A DNA stretch of 64,000 nt from Pseudeuparius sepicola (lineage: Eukaryota; Arthropoda; Insecta; Coleoptera; Anthribidae), in assembly GCA_963920635.1 (NCBI GenBank), contig OY987299.1:122141373-122205372 (forward strand), given 5' to 3'. Made by a program: the position numbers and the translations under genes. Positions within the stretch are counted from its first letter, which is position 1; each line of letters begins with the position of its first letter. A model generated the notes under the pieces. It was not told where the DNA came from and searched no databases. It was given only the letters and a program-made list of their open reading frames with translations. Positions 1-11,429 of this stretch are shown one piece after another.

Positions 1-394
1 ACTGCGTCATTATTTCACATGGATGGTCCTTCCATAAACGTGGCCGTCGCAGTGTAAATAAATAAATAAATAGTAAATATCGATTGTAAACAGCGTTGTG
101 TTGGTTTCGGAAATGGGTACACATACCTGAAATAACCTTATATTTATGTAAAAATGCATTTCGAATGTGTCCCGAGGTTTCTTTATGCGTGACATTTTCA
201 ATTTGGGAAATGGGTCGTAATAATTTAATCGTACGAGATGTATATGGGACGTTATGTTACTCAATTTGTTTTCGTTTTAGATGGGATGTCCCAGAAATAT
301 GTGCCAAACTATTAACCACGATTTAACTGTGGGAAAAACTAAAAGCCGAGCTTAAGCATTGAAACAAAGAAATGGTAGAAGTGTTTGTCACTAA
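1..394. other. 3' flank of receptor gene, no feature recognised
   Basis: AT-rich sequence with a short (AAAT)n run near position 57-72. No coding-like frame, RNA gene or paired repeat was recognised. It lies downstream of the minus-strand receptor gene. Confidence 0.4.
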
Positions 395-565
395 GTGTAC
401 TCTTGCTTCATGACGATAGAAGCAACCGTTGGCTTTAAAATTGGCAAAATGTGCCCCAAAACACCCGTTAACTCCCAAATTCGAAAAATAAAATTTTCAC
501 TTACCGCTTTCAAATTTTACAGAATAATTGTACCATTTAAAGTGACAAAATTCTGCAAAGTTTTA
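395..565 (+). repeat. Fragment of the GTGCCCCAAAACACC repeat family
   Basis: This stretch contains TGTGCCCCAAAACACC followed by a TTCGAAAAATAAAATTTTC-type block and a GTACCATTTAAA block. Diverged copies occur at 4607-4870 (opposite strand), 12890-13240 and twice, as hairpin arms, at 48906-49440. The shared order of blocks shows one interspersed repeat module. Translated frames across these copies look alike only because the DNA is repeated; nothing suggests a protein. The TIR element at 572 follows directly and may have inserted into it. Confidence 0.6.
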
Positions 566-571
566 GCACGA

Positions 572-1567
572 GGTATGGTATAAATGAAGTCACTTGGAAC
601 AGCATAAAAACGCTTGGGCGGCGTTTGCTTTGTAAAACAAGACCGAGTCTTAGGCGGCGCACGGCTCTCAATAATAATAAAATAAACTTTGAAATAAGTC
701 AAACCAAAGCAAACCAATAATTTTGTTTCACACAAAACAACACCACACAAAAATCTATACACAAAACCAAAATCTGTAAATTAAAGCGCAATCCTTATTT
801 CCGTGCACGGCACTGGTTATACTGCCCTAACTGGCCTACGTCGACTCCTGCTCCATGCGGATCTCCGAAACGCCGACCAATCAAATCGCTACGCTCGCTT
901 TCTTATTGGCTGCCTCCTTGACTAGGTCGACGTCGACCACATAAAAACCTTTGAATTTTATACGGATGATTTCTGCTGATAAGTCTGGTATTTTTACCGC
1001 TAGCAGAGCGTGATAAATGCTATGAAATAGATAGCGCCCCGTATATCACTGTGTTCCAAGTGAGTTCATTTATATTTTACCAGGGTAGCTCGAGAACAGG
1101 CGCCTCGGCAATAAAATACGACACAAGACACTTTTTTTAACCATATTAAACCGAACCTGGTATTAGTAGTAAAAAGAGATGAAGGGGACAAAGAAGAGAG
1201 AAGATATATATTGTAGTAAAAACAAGTGACTCCATGCTCGCCTAACAATAATATCAGTTATACTTGGGTTACACTGTTCGATGGTTAGCCACTTGTGCAG
1301 CGAAATGCGATGGATATACTTGCGTAAATAGTTATAATCCATATGACTCTTTAGAGACCTTTTGCCAATATTAAGTGCATTAAGTTTTACGTTGTGTTTG
1401 ACGACAACCTTAAAAAAAAACCTTAAAGTGAAATATTATGTTGCTTGTAGAATATGTAATATGTAGGTATATTTTTGAAAACTGCGTGGCACTTATGTCC
1501 TATATTCTTTTTGTGACGCCAATTAGAGTTTTTATGCTGTTTCAAGTGACTTCATTTATACCATACC
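572..1567 (+). mobile_element. ~1-kb TIR element, copy A
   Basis: The ends are inverted repeats of about 40 bp: GGTATGGTATAAATGAAGTC at the left and its complement at the right, each followed inward by a CACTT(G)AACAGCATAAAA block. A second copy in opposite orientation lies at 53344-54334 and matches along its length, including a GACCGAGTCTTAGGCGGC-like block and a GGTCGACGTCGACC core. Neither copy has a credible transposase frame, so this is a non-autonomous DNA transposon. Copy A carries about 25 bp near 1061-1086 that copy B lacks and that resembles the element's own terminus. Superfamily not determined; no clear target duplication was seen. Confidence 0.8.
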
Positions 1568-1728
1568 CGTACACGGATTTTTTTGAAGCATAAATGGTAC
1601 ACCCTGTATATTATAAAATAAGACTATTTAGTAACAATTACGGATTTTGCGTTATTAATTTATTAATAACTTCTTAAAAAACGCGCTTCGTTTTCGACAA
1701 GTCACTGTCATTATCGCATTAGTAGTGT
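1568..1728. repeat. Fragment of a CACCCTGTAT-ended element
   Basis: The block GGTACACCCTGTATATTATA near 1598-1617 is the right-hand end of another CAGGGTG-type element whose other half is not present. The rest is AT-rich and unassigned. Confidence 0.4.
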
Positions 1729-3755
1729 ACAGGGTGGCTCACTATAAATTGACACCTCCCTTGTTAGTTTTTGAGGTTAGAAAAAAAAGTTTTTTACAAA
1801 AGTTTTAGATACTAGTACAAAGTTTTTTGTGACGCTATTGAACCTTATACAGTGTGTTCTAGAAAGCCGTGGCAGACATAGCTTATGTTTTTTTTTAATG
1901 GAACACCTTGTACATTTTTTGATTATTGAATTCTATTCATTTTTCTGATTCCAACGAAGTATACAGGGTGATTCACGTAAGTGGTTCATTAGAAGTTTAC
2001 GGGGAAGGAGTGCTAATTTTGATTTGAAATTTTGGTTACTTATAATGTAACAGGTTGTAAACTTTTGTTCTAAAATATTTTCAACTTCCGATCACTTCCG
2101 GTTATACCGGAAGTTGATAGCAACTTTGTTATTTTAAATAGAACACCCTATATATTATTAAACCATTTGGTTCCCTATTAAATTTCAAATCTTTTTTCTG
2201 AATATAATGTGTACCCTATTCCTAACCCTTTTCGAGATATTCGCAAGTTTTTGATTTTTTTGTGTTGCAGCCATCGACCATAGTGATGATAACTTTGAAA
2301 TTTATGAATGTGGAAAACTGAAATTTTGGACTGTCGCAGGCGAGAGTCAACTTTATTAAGTGGTCTGTATGCCATTTCAAAATATTGTACAGGGTGTTCG
2401 GGAAAAAATTCCCAATATCAACATAAAAAATTGAAAAATCTCATTTTTTTCAAATGGAACCCATATTTTTTTATTGCACCATTGAAATGCTTGTGAAAAG
2501 ACAGTTCAAAACGATATAACACACTGTATGTCTAAATGAAGCGGTTGCTTCGTTATTATGCAAAATACGTATTTTGCATAATGGTCGATGGCTGCAACAC
2601 TCAAAAAAATCAAAAATTTGCGAATATCTCGAAAAGGGTTAGGAATAGGGTACACATTATATTCAGAAAAAAGATTTGGAATTTAATAGGGAACCAAATG
2701 GTCTAATAATATATAGGGTGTTCTGTTTAAAATAACAAAGTTGCTATCGACTTCCGGTATAACCGGAAGTGATCGGAAGTTGAAAATATTTTAGAAAGAA
2801 AGTTTACAACCTGTTATATAAGTAAACCAAAATTTCAAATCAAAATTCGCACTGTTTCCCCGTAAATTTGTAATGAACCACTTATGTGAATCACCCTGTA
2901 TGTGTTATATGTTCGCTCCAACCGTTCTTTCAGAACTGAGCTTTCTTTGTGAGGGATTACTCCTTGGGTCATAGGTTGTCATGGAAGACAAATGTCAAAT
3001 AATAGTAATAATTATTGACAGTTTACAACTATGTATATTCGCTCTTTGAAAAACAAACTGGGCTATTTTAAGATTTCAGAGAAAATGAAGAAGGGAAATT
3101 GAGAGAAATGAGAAATTTTAAATAGTAACATAGTTAATATTCATCAAATTTATTGTTTGAAATTTCATTTTTATTGAAAACGCCAATAATATTAGAAAAA
3201 TGATATATTTTTATATATTGTGGGGTTATTTAAAAAGTAAAATTTATTAAGACAGACCAGAAACTGTATAGAAACACTGCGAGGTAGAATTCGGGAAGAA
3301 ATCCATATATTAAATACTGAACAACACAGCAATTTTATCGTTAACTCAATAAACAGAAAGTTATATAGTACCTAGCAAACCGGAAGTGATCGGATGTTGA
3401 AAATATTTTAGAAAGAAAGTTTACAACCTGTTATATTATAAGTAACCAAAATTTCAAATCAAAATTAGCACTCCTTCCCCGTAAACTTCTAATGAACCAC
3501 TTACGTGAATCACCCTGTATACTTCGTTGGAATCGGAAAAATGAATAGAATTCAATAATCCAAAAATATACAAGGTGTTCCATTTAAAAAAAAACATAAG
3601 TTATGTCTGCCACGCCTTTATATAACACACTGTATAAGGTCCAATAGCGTTACAAAAAAAATTGGATTAGTATCTAGAACTTTTGTAAAAAACTTTTTTT
3701 TCTTACCTCAAAAAGTTAAGTTCAGGGGATGTCAATTTTTAGTGAGCCACCCTGT
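1729..3755. mobile_element. Composite nested fold-back element (CAGGGTGGCTCAC family with CAGGGTGATTCACG insert)
   Basis: The outer ends are CAGGGTGGCTCAC (1730) and its complement ending at 3754. The outer arms run inward to about 1963 and from about 3518. Inside them a second family begins with CAGGGTGATTCACGTAAGTG at 1964 and ends with the complement at 3517, with an extra right end of the same family at 2898. Modules such as CTTCCGGTTATACCGGAAGT occur on both arms. About 470 bp between 2899 and 3370 is unpaired. This is the layout expected when one fold-back inserts into another and then is partly duplicated. No coding capacity. Confidence 0.75.
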
Positions 3756-4606
3756 ACCTAGCAGTCAGGTGCAATTCGTCTCAGCCTACAACATTTCGAA
3801 CACTACTTATCAACTGCCAGAGATGTTAAGTTTTGCTGAGAATCTGCGAAAAACTAAATTACCATTTAAAATTTCCCCTTATAAAGTGAATACGTCGAGA
3901 ATTTCTCTGTTGCACCCGTTTGCTTTTCTTGCATCTCTAAAACCCGTAGAATTCACGACCTCCCGGGAAGCCACTTCAGTAATAAACGTTTGTCTTGAGT
4001 GTCCACTATGCGAGGACACTTGACTGGAGCGGGCTCCTCTATATAAAGGTCATAAAGTCTAAAGGATAATATTCTCGGGAAATGTTTAGGGAAGCTAAAT
4101 GTTCAAATGAAGAATAATAAGATGTTATTGACCGATGGGTCAATTTGCTTGTAAGCAATACCAATACCGACCAGTTATTTTTTAAATTTAGTACTTTTCA
4201 CCTACCTAGTTAAGCTGAAAATTCCGTACGGCAACCAATAATTTTGTTTAATTTGAATTTGGAATCTACGTGACGGTGGATATTAAATCACCGCCGCTTA
4301 CAATGCCGCATTGTTTAAAATATTTAGTAGCCGCTACGTTGCCCCTGTGATATACAACCAAATTGCCGATGTTATTAAATCGCAAATTGAAATCTGCTCT
4401 GGTGCAGACGATGGAATTTTGAATATATGTAATCTGTTTAACTTATTGGTTACTCAATTTTGGGATTTTATTTCCCTTTTATCGAATTTTGGCGATGGCT
4501 GTATAAAGGAATATTTAATCTGATATTTGCTTAAAATGGTTGAGAAGAATAAAGCTGACATACATAAAACATTGTTGGCAATTATTTTTTAAACTTTATT
4601 TTGGTG
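3756..4606. other. Unassigned AT-rich stretch
   Basis: A short open frame covers 3742-4023 but begins inside the right terminus of the preceding fold-back and has no recognisable domain. No paired repeats or RNA genes were seen in the rest. Confidence 0.3.
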
Positions 4607-5380
4607 TCAGTTGTTGTACCAAAAATGTTTCGCTTTCAAAATGGAACGGATTGAAACTCGGCAAAGTTTGAACACTATTTCAAGAAAACAAATGGCGTTT
4701 TGACCAATGCTCATTTTGCATGTTTTGTTTGTTTGTTTTGAATGTACAGTTGATCTGAAACATTTAAAAGTGGTAGCCGTAAATTTTATGTTTCCAATTT
4801 TGGAGTTAACATAGGTGTTTTGGGGCACATTTTGCCAATTTCAACGCAAACAGATGAATTTAACGTAACAAGAATAGGTACCTTCTTGTTGCAGATTGAA
4901 AAGATGCACTAAAATGATGGATTTGCAACAACAAAAATAGAAAACCAAAAAAATGTTACGAATAAAAGCTCCATTCAAAAACAGCACAAGTGACTCTGTG
5001 AGATACATATAGAAATTGGCATCTTCAGCTTAACCGCAAATGGCAACGAAGACAAAATAATAGTAATTGCCCCCCTCCCCCGCACAAGCACGTGGTTGCT
5101 TCTGGGGTACTCCTACTTTGGAATATTGTGAGGGTGAGAATTATTATTATTATATTGTTAGATATTATTATTCTTCGTCCCCAAAAATACAATAGTGCAA
5201 AATTTCAGTTCAGCAGCTTGATTAATTTGGGAGATGTAATCATAATTCAATTTCAAAAAATGAACTTCTCTTAAACAAACAACATTTCTATTAAGGCGTA
5301 TTGGCCTCATTCGTTATATTTTGCTCCCAAAATATGTGTAGTGTAGTTGTTATGTGGAGAATTATTAGCCGGACACCCTG
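4607..5380 (-). repeat. Half copy of the 48610-49759 fold-back family
   Basis: The order of blocks follows the right arm of the fold-back at 48610-49759: a reversed GTGCCCCAAAACACC module, an AAAAGATGCACTAAAATGATGG block, a CTGTGAGATAC block, then TTTCAGTTCAGCAGCTTGAT and an AAAATGAACTTC block. It terminates with GGACACCCTGTATG at about 5380. A short (ATT)n-tailed retroposon interrupts it at 5034-5172. Confidence 0.65.
5034..5172 (+). mobile_element. Short (ATT)n-tailed retroposon, copy 1
   Basis: A ~100-bp unit starting CCGCAAATGGCAACGAAGAC and ending GTGAGGGTGAGAATT is followed by an ATT-rich tail. A near-identical copy lies at 57880-58009. Its limits are set by the host repeat: the related fold-back at 49545 reads straight from CAGCTTA to TTC, whereas here the unit sits between those points. 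A defined 5' start, a simple-sequence 3' tail and insertion into another repeat fit a SINE-like or 3'-truncated LINE retroposon. No tRNA-like promoter was recognised. Confidence 0.7.
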
Positions 5381-6841
5381 TATGTATTATTAAAGTGTGT
5401 TTCATACCATTGTAATGACTCTACTTGTAATGTTTGTTGCATATAAGTGTAATATTAAAGTTATTGTGAGTAAATAGAAGCACAATCATTATTTTTTACC
5501 CTTAATAAATAACCGATGGTTCTAATCCGATGGTGACATATACAATAGACCATAACTCTTAAACGGTAGAGGATATGGAAAAATTGATAAGATCTAAATT
5601 TGTTCATCTGCTCATGCAGAATAGAAAATATTCTATGCACATTTTGCGTATGAGCCCTCTGGAAGGAGTTATTCTTGATGTAACGAATAAATATCTTGTA
5701 TGGCGGCCATATTGAATTAGTGGCGCAATAAAAACCAAACGCCACAACTCGGAGGTAAACACCCGGTACTACGCCATTACGTAGCATACAATAAAGAGAT
5801 TCCACATAGTCGCAACTTCCCTTCACAAAAAAACTCACGGAGTAGGTAAATGTGCATTATGCTCCTCAACTAAAACCCTACAAAAAGGTTTCTAAATTCG
5901 AAAAATCATGTGTCCTGGAAATTAAAAAAAGAACTAATTTTTCGGGCCAGTAAAGTGGCCTTTATGTAGATTTTACGGCAAAATGTTATTAAGGAAAGTC
6001 GTTCAGAATTAAAAACCGAGTAAGAGTGCAAAATGTCGAAGGCCTACTTTGATTTTCTTCTGCTAAAAAAAATAAAACGCACAAAAGTGATTTTTCCTTA
6101 GAACTGATTGGGAAATTTAGTGAAGGCAAAAATATTAGTTTTACAGTGGCGTACCATTTTTCGATTACAAGATATTATGCTTGACCCCCGCACTGGTGGA
6201 AATAGATGGGCTGCATAATTTTTAATTTATAGTATTTAATGTGTGTCTAAACTGTACCAAATATGTTTGCCTTAGCTGCATTCCCCTAGGAAAAAATGAA
6301 CTTCGAAATCCGTTAAGATTTCGAAATATGTTTATAAGAAAAATCTACTTATTTTGACGTTTTCCTAAAGTTTTGTCACTAAAGTTGGACCACCCTGTAT
6401 AATTCTAAAAATTCTTTGCTGTGGTTTATGTAGGGAAATCCTGAGCTAGATAGAGGTACGTGTGCAGTTAAAATAACGCCGAAGCGACGAAGATGATTGG
6501 CCAGTGCATGAAAAAACGTAGAGGTAATAGGGCGTTAAGTTCTTATTATTTCTCTTTATTTATTGTGTTCTTGCAGTAATCCACAATATCGCTCTTGTCT
6601 TACAGCCGTTCATTTTATTATTACAACGGGTTTGTTTATTTACAAATTTTATGTTACAATTTGCCAAAACTATCTTTACCTTACTTGTCCATCCTCCATG
6701 ATAAAATACGTAGTTGTGTGGATTATAATAAATGCATTCTTCACATGATTTGTTGGTCCTCTATTAAATCACTACCTAATAAAGAAAAAACAGTTCGACC
6801 ACCCACAACTCACTTTACTTTGGCACCGTTATCACTTACTT
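5381..6841. other. 3' flank of receptor gene, repeat fragments only
   Basis: A 125-codon minus-strand open frame at 5461-5838 has no recognisable domain and lies in repeat-like DNA. The stretch 5940-6060 resembles blocks at 47820-47900 and 49800-49900 (an AACATTTTGTCG-type block near TTCTGAAC). A right terminus CACCACCCTG-like, GGACCACCCTGTATAATTC, ends near 6398. The rest is unassigned. Confidence 0.4.
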
Positions 6842-6847
6842 TTTATT
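6842..6847 (-). terminator. Candidate polyadenylation signal of the receptor gene
   Basis: On the minus strand this is AATAAA, about 180 bp beyond the receptor stop codon. It lies where the GC-rich last exon gives way to AT-rich sequence. Other AATAAA-like words exist farther downstream, so the true 3' end could be later. Confidence 0.5.
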
Positions 6848-7029
6848 ATTTTTTTTGATTTCGAAGATCACCTTATTATTGCGTCGTTACACTTTTCGGT
6901 CGCCGCGCGACCCGGCCCCGCCCACTTCCGCGCCAGCCCCGCCCACCGTCGCGCCGGCCCCGCCCCGCCGGCCAATCGGGCCGTCAGCTCGGCCGCCTAG
7001 ATGCGCGTGGAGCGGTCCCTGTCCGGCTG

Positions 7030-7170
7030 CTAGTCGCTGTCGGGCGACGGCCCCGCCTCCGTCGGCGGGCTGCCGCCGCTGCTGCTGCTGTCGTAGTCGG
7101 CGCTGGGGATGCGCAGGCCGCCGTTGAGCGGGTCGCCGTCCACCGTCCACGGGCTCAGATCGGCGTTTCC
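7030..7170 (-). CDS. Receptor gene, last coding exon (C-terminal tail)
   Basis: The acceptor on the minus strand is CGTTCCAG ending just before 7170; the exon opens in phase 0 with GGAAAC and codes 46 residues, then TAG at 7032-7030. The tail starts GNADLSPWTV, passes an SSSSGGSPPTEAG segment and ends SPDSD. It is acidic and serine/proline rich, with several Ser residues beside Asp/Glu that could be kinase sites for arrestin-type regulation (inference). The exon is strongly GC-rich, unlike the intron around it. It joins in frame to the TM7 exon at 14269-14490 if the upstream of two donors there is used; with the other donor it is read in another frame and stops after a few residues. Confidence 0.8.
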   Translation of the reverse strand, partial: GNADLSPWTVDGDPLNGGLRIPSADYDSSSSGGSPPTEAGPSPDSD

Positions 7171-7735
7171 CTGGAACGAGGGGAGGGGCCCTGCTTGAGC
7201 AACGCGGCTTAATAAGCGGCGAGTCTTCGACCCGTACACAGAAGTTTTTTGCCAGGGGTAAAGTTTGAACCAGTGGAGCACGCATATAATGATAATTATC
7301 GCTCGCTAGTTTATTATTATAATAGAGAGAATTATTTTTTGTTATTATTTTGAAGCATCCCACAAAATTCAGAATACACTCAAATACAGTGTTACTGGGC
7401 AGCTGCATTTTTTTACGAACATCGGAAGTATAATTACAGCCACCATAAAATCTAGAGGAGAGGTGTGAAAAATGACATACAAATCTATGAGTATTTAACT
7501 ATACTATAAAAGACGTTTTCGTCTATGCTCATACACCGGACAATAATTCAAGTTCTTCAGAGTTTCCGTGGCGTTGGTGCAAAATATTCAACAAGTGAAA
7601 TTATATCAGTCAATTACTTAGCCGTTACTAGCACTATCAATTCGAACCCTAGATTGTTTAAAAGCTTAATTGTTTATTCTTATTAATCCGTCTTTAATTA
7701 CAGGTCAATTCCCCCCGTTTGTTGTTATATAAAAC
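7171..7735. other. Receptor intron 4, distal part
   Basis: Intronic sequence between the last exon and a MITE. The polypyrimidine stretch of the acceptor is present next to the exon. Nothing else recognised. Confidence 0.5.
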
Positions 7736-8104
7736 TATACTAAAATCAAGCAACTCTTACGCCTGGCGTAAACAAGAGCACGTGCGTTGAGATATTCGCC
7801 AGGACCGCACTGAGACACGACCTTTCTTTAATTTTAGTTTTGCAATTGTTTACATCAAAATATTTCGGAAAAAAATTATTGACTTAATTAAAATGGTTCA
7901 AAACATCGATAAAATTATTTGTGGCAGTGTCTTAAATAGCTGAAAACAACAAGTTAAAACCGCATAACTACACTTTTGCGATCGAGTACGCCCTGTTGCG
8001 AGTCGGGTGAGATTTTATAGCCTACCGACCAATCGTGGGATGTCATTGAACACGTGGTTTTATTTACGCCAGGCGTAAAGATTGCTCGATTTTAATAGGT
8101 ATAC
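7736..8104. mobile_element. MITE with ~46-bp TIRs (ACGCCTGGCGTAAA)
   Basis: The left end, TAAAATCAAGCAACTCTTAC then GCCTGGCGTAAACAAGAGCACGTG, is repeated in inverted orientation at the right end (CACGTGGTTTTATTTACGCC then AGGCGTAAAGATTGC). Each TIR itself holds the short palindrome TTACGCCTGGCGTAA. The 370-bp interior has no open frame. This looks like a MITE unrelated to the CAGGGTG group. Target duplication not resolved. Confidence 0.75.
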
Positions 8105-8218
8105 ATTTTAACTAAAAAACCTGTACTGCAGGTAAAATGACATATGGTAACCTGTAAAGTTTTACCATCTTAAAATAACTGGACTGCTTTTCCAATACAA
8201 TCATTTGTCCCACCTATA

Positions 8219-8505
8219 CAGGGAGTCCCGTAAGTCATGGATCAAACGGCTCTGGGTGACAGGGGAGGCCATTTGCGACAAGAAAAACCCAATATGTCGT
8301 TATCTAATTGTTAACCGTTTTCAAGATACGGGGTGTTGAAATTTTCATGAAAAAAAAAAACAATTTTTGCTTTATGTCCGAAACTAGAAAGATATTTGAC
8401 CCAAATTTGGTATACGACATGTTGTCATGAGAGCCAAAACTCCTGTCAGCATTAAGCTCACCGGTCACTCAGAGCCGTTTGATCCATGACTTACGGGACA
8501 CCCTG
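8219..8505. mobile_element. Short CAGGG-ended fold-back element
   Basis: The left end CAGGGAGTCCCGTAAGTCAT is mirrored by ATGACTTACGGGACACCCTG at the right, and the pairing continues through GGATCAAACGGCTCTG. TA flanks each end, as in Tc1/mariner elements. Non-coding. Confidence 0.8.
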
Positions 8506-9782
8506 TATAATACATACATACCTATATATGTCCCACCGAAAAGTCGGCCATATTGGGCCCACACTTCATGTCATTTTGTGTTGACACCACAAATTAATTT
8601 CGCTTTTCCCCTAGAATGCACGCTAAATCCCCTAGAATAGACCCAATACTGCAGTATTGGCGGACGCCAGCGCCCTCTGCCGGATGTCTAAAAACTGGTG
8701 GAGGGACTAGGGCCCAATGGTGGTCCAGTTTATTTTACGAGGGCCATACGTGGCACATATTTTTCTGACGGCAACTTTCAAAAGTTCTTCCAATTAAGAA
8801 ATATATATATATATATCTCGTTTATTTTATACCATAGGCGTGCTCCAGGGGATTCAACTTTATCATCACTGGTTAAAATTGTTGTACGGATCAAAGACTC
8901 ACCCGAATATCGAATGGGAAGTCTTAAAAATAATTCAATATAAAATATTATGATGTAAAACCCGCATTAGACTGTTACATCGCTAATTAAAATGTCACGT
9001 TTCGATGTGAAACGAGTGGCACCAAAAATGTTTCTGGAAATGTTATAATGCAGAGTGCATACATCTTTATATCAAAAATTAACCTCATATCATCACCCAA
9101 CGATATAACCTCTACACCATTATACTGTTCCATCGAAGGTCTCCCCTTTTCAATAATTATTTAGCTGCTTTCCAAATCCCTGGACTCATGAATTGGGTAT
9201 CAGGAGTGAGCGATGGTCAGAAAAAACGTATGGAGGACTCGGTTAGGCCCTATATCTCATAACCGGATTGTTTTTTTGCAGAGGTCGTTGAAATAGAAAT
9301 ATGAAGACGTATCGGGCAAACGGCGACTGCTTAAGTATGCTATTTCTTAGATGGGGGAGTATAGAGCGGCAAAAAATTGAAATTTATTATTCTTGAGGGG
9401 TCATGCATGAGAGGAATAATACAAAGCTTGATATAAAATAATGAAGGTCTTTCTTCAGAGAAATTTTAAAAATAGCCCGGTACAATTATTTCCCGTTCAG
9501 CCATTTTTCATATTCTTTATTTTAAGCTTAACAAACTCCATTTTCGTAAGCGGGCGCGTCGTCTTGTTGGGTTTTTATGGCGGAGGCGTGTGAAACAGGG
9601 CGTGCACGGCTCTAAATATTTTAAAACGGGCATATTCGGTTGTCGTGGTTAAGCCTGAGGCAAATACCGGGCTTAAAACGTTCCCTTTTAGCTGGCAGCC
9701 ATAAAAATAATCGAGTGTAATTAAAGTATTTATCGCGAAATTAAGGGTAACTGTAAGAGGCGAAGATAATACATGTTAAATA
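8506..9782. other. Receptor intron 4, unassigned
   Basis: No genes or paired repeats recognised. A short (AT)n run lies at 8800-8815. Confidence 0.4.
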
Positions 9783-11429
9783 CAGGGTGATTCACGTAAG
9801 TGGTTCATTAGAAGTTTACGGGGAAGGAGTGCGAATTTTGATTTGAAATTTTGGCTACTTATATGTAACAGGTTGTAAACTTTCGTTCTAAAATATTTTC
9901 AACTTCCGATCACTTCCGGTTATACCGGAAGTCGATAGCAACTTTGTTATTTCAAATAGAACACCCTATATATTATTACACCATTTGGTTCCCTATTAAA
10001 TTCCAAATCTTTTTTCCGAATATAATGTGTACCCTATTCCTAACCCTTTTCGAGATATTCGCAAATTTTTGATTTTTTTGAGTGTTGCAGCCATCGACCA
10101 TAGTGATGGTAATTTTGAAATTTATGAATCTGGAAAACTGAAATTTTGGACTGTCGTAGTCGAAAGTCAACTTTATTAAATGGTCTGTATGCCATTTCAA
10201 AATATTGTACAGGGTGTTCGGGAAAAAATTCCCAATATCAACAACGAAAAATTGAAAAATCTCATTTTTTCAAATGGAACCCATATTTTTTTATTACACC
10301 ATTCAAATGCTTGTGAAAAGACAGTTCAAAAATATATAACATACTATATGTCTAAATGAAGCGGTTGCTTCGTTATTACGCAAAATACGTATTTTTGCTG
10401 CTCCATATCAAGAAACAACGGACCTTTTCTAATAGGCGGCCATGGATTCTTCATTTGTGATTGTCATTTATTGTGTTCCAAACAATAAAATATTAACTGT
10501 TGACAAGAATGACTCAAATTAATTATTCTAACGAAGATATTTTGAATATGTTTTCCACTCATGGAGAGTGAGAGAAAGAACAATTAGAGTTTTTTTATGA
10601 AAGGCATTTACATTTACCACCTTTCATAGTCCATGGCAAGGTCCAAACAAAGAGAAGCAAATGTAAATACGTAACAGGTAAATAGCATAATATGAATAAA
10701 GTGTTTTACAGTTTTACTTATATGTAGTTTCTTGTTTTTTCTTCTAGTATACCTATTATCATGTAATTGTTAGTATTATTTAATTTTGTATTGTTGCTTC
10801 TCAGGGAAAAATATTATTAAATAGCCCTTAAACTTGTCATATAATTGCGTTATTTCATTTTCCATGGCCTCCTATAATGTGACGCTCCTTGAGAAATGGC
10901 ATCTTTGTTGATACAGAGCAGAAAAAATACGTATTTTGCCTAATAACGAAGCCAACCGCTTCATTTAGACATATAGTGTGTTATATCTTTTCGAACCTTT
11001 TCACAAGCATTTCAATGGTGCAATAAAAAAATATGGGTTCCATTTGGAAAAAATGAGATTTTTAAATTTTACAATGTTTTGAAATCGCATACAGACCATT
11101 TAATAAAGTTGACTTTCGCCTACGACAGTCCAAAATTTCAGTTTTCCAGATTCATAAATTTCAAAGTTATCATCACTATGGTCGATAGCTGCAAAACTCA
11201 AAAAAATAAAAAAATTGCGAATATCTCAAACGGTGTAATAATATATAGGGTGTTCTATTTGAAATAACAAAGTTGCTATCGACTTCCGGTATAACCGGAA
11301 GTGATAGGAAGTTGAAAATATTTTAGAAAGAAGGTTTACAACCTGTTATATAAGTAACCAAAATTTCAAATCAAAATTCGCACTCCTTCCCCGTAAACTT
11401 CTAATGAACCACTTACGTGAATCACCCTG
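9783..11429. mobile_element. CAGGGTGATTCACG fold-back element, most complete copy
   Basis: The left terminus CAGGGTGATTCACGTAAGTG and the right terminus, its complement, bound a 1.65-kb hairpin with arms of about 600 bp. Matched landmarks on the arms include CTTCCGGTTATACCGGAAGT, the GCGAATATCTC block and GAAGCGGTTGCTTCGTTATT. A loop region of about 500 bp (10400-10920) itself has short inverted ends. The same family occurs in the composite at 1964-3517 and, as a fragment, near 60110. Short frames in the arms are mirror copies of each other and not genes. Confidence 0.85.

Noticed and set aside
5461..5838. A 125-codon minus-strand open frame
   Set aside because: No recognisable domain, start context or splice pattern, and it lies in repeat-like AT-rich DNA.
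6887..7408. A 173-codon minus-strand frame over the receptor's last exon
   Set aside because: It is an out-of-frame reading of the GC-rich exon; the frame ending GPSPDSD joins in phase with the TM7 exon and this one does not.
7636..7660. TTCGAACCC-like word resembling a tRNA B box
   Set aside because: No A box, anticodon arm or acceptor stem could be paired around it.
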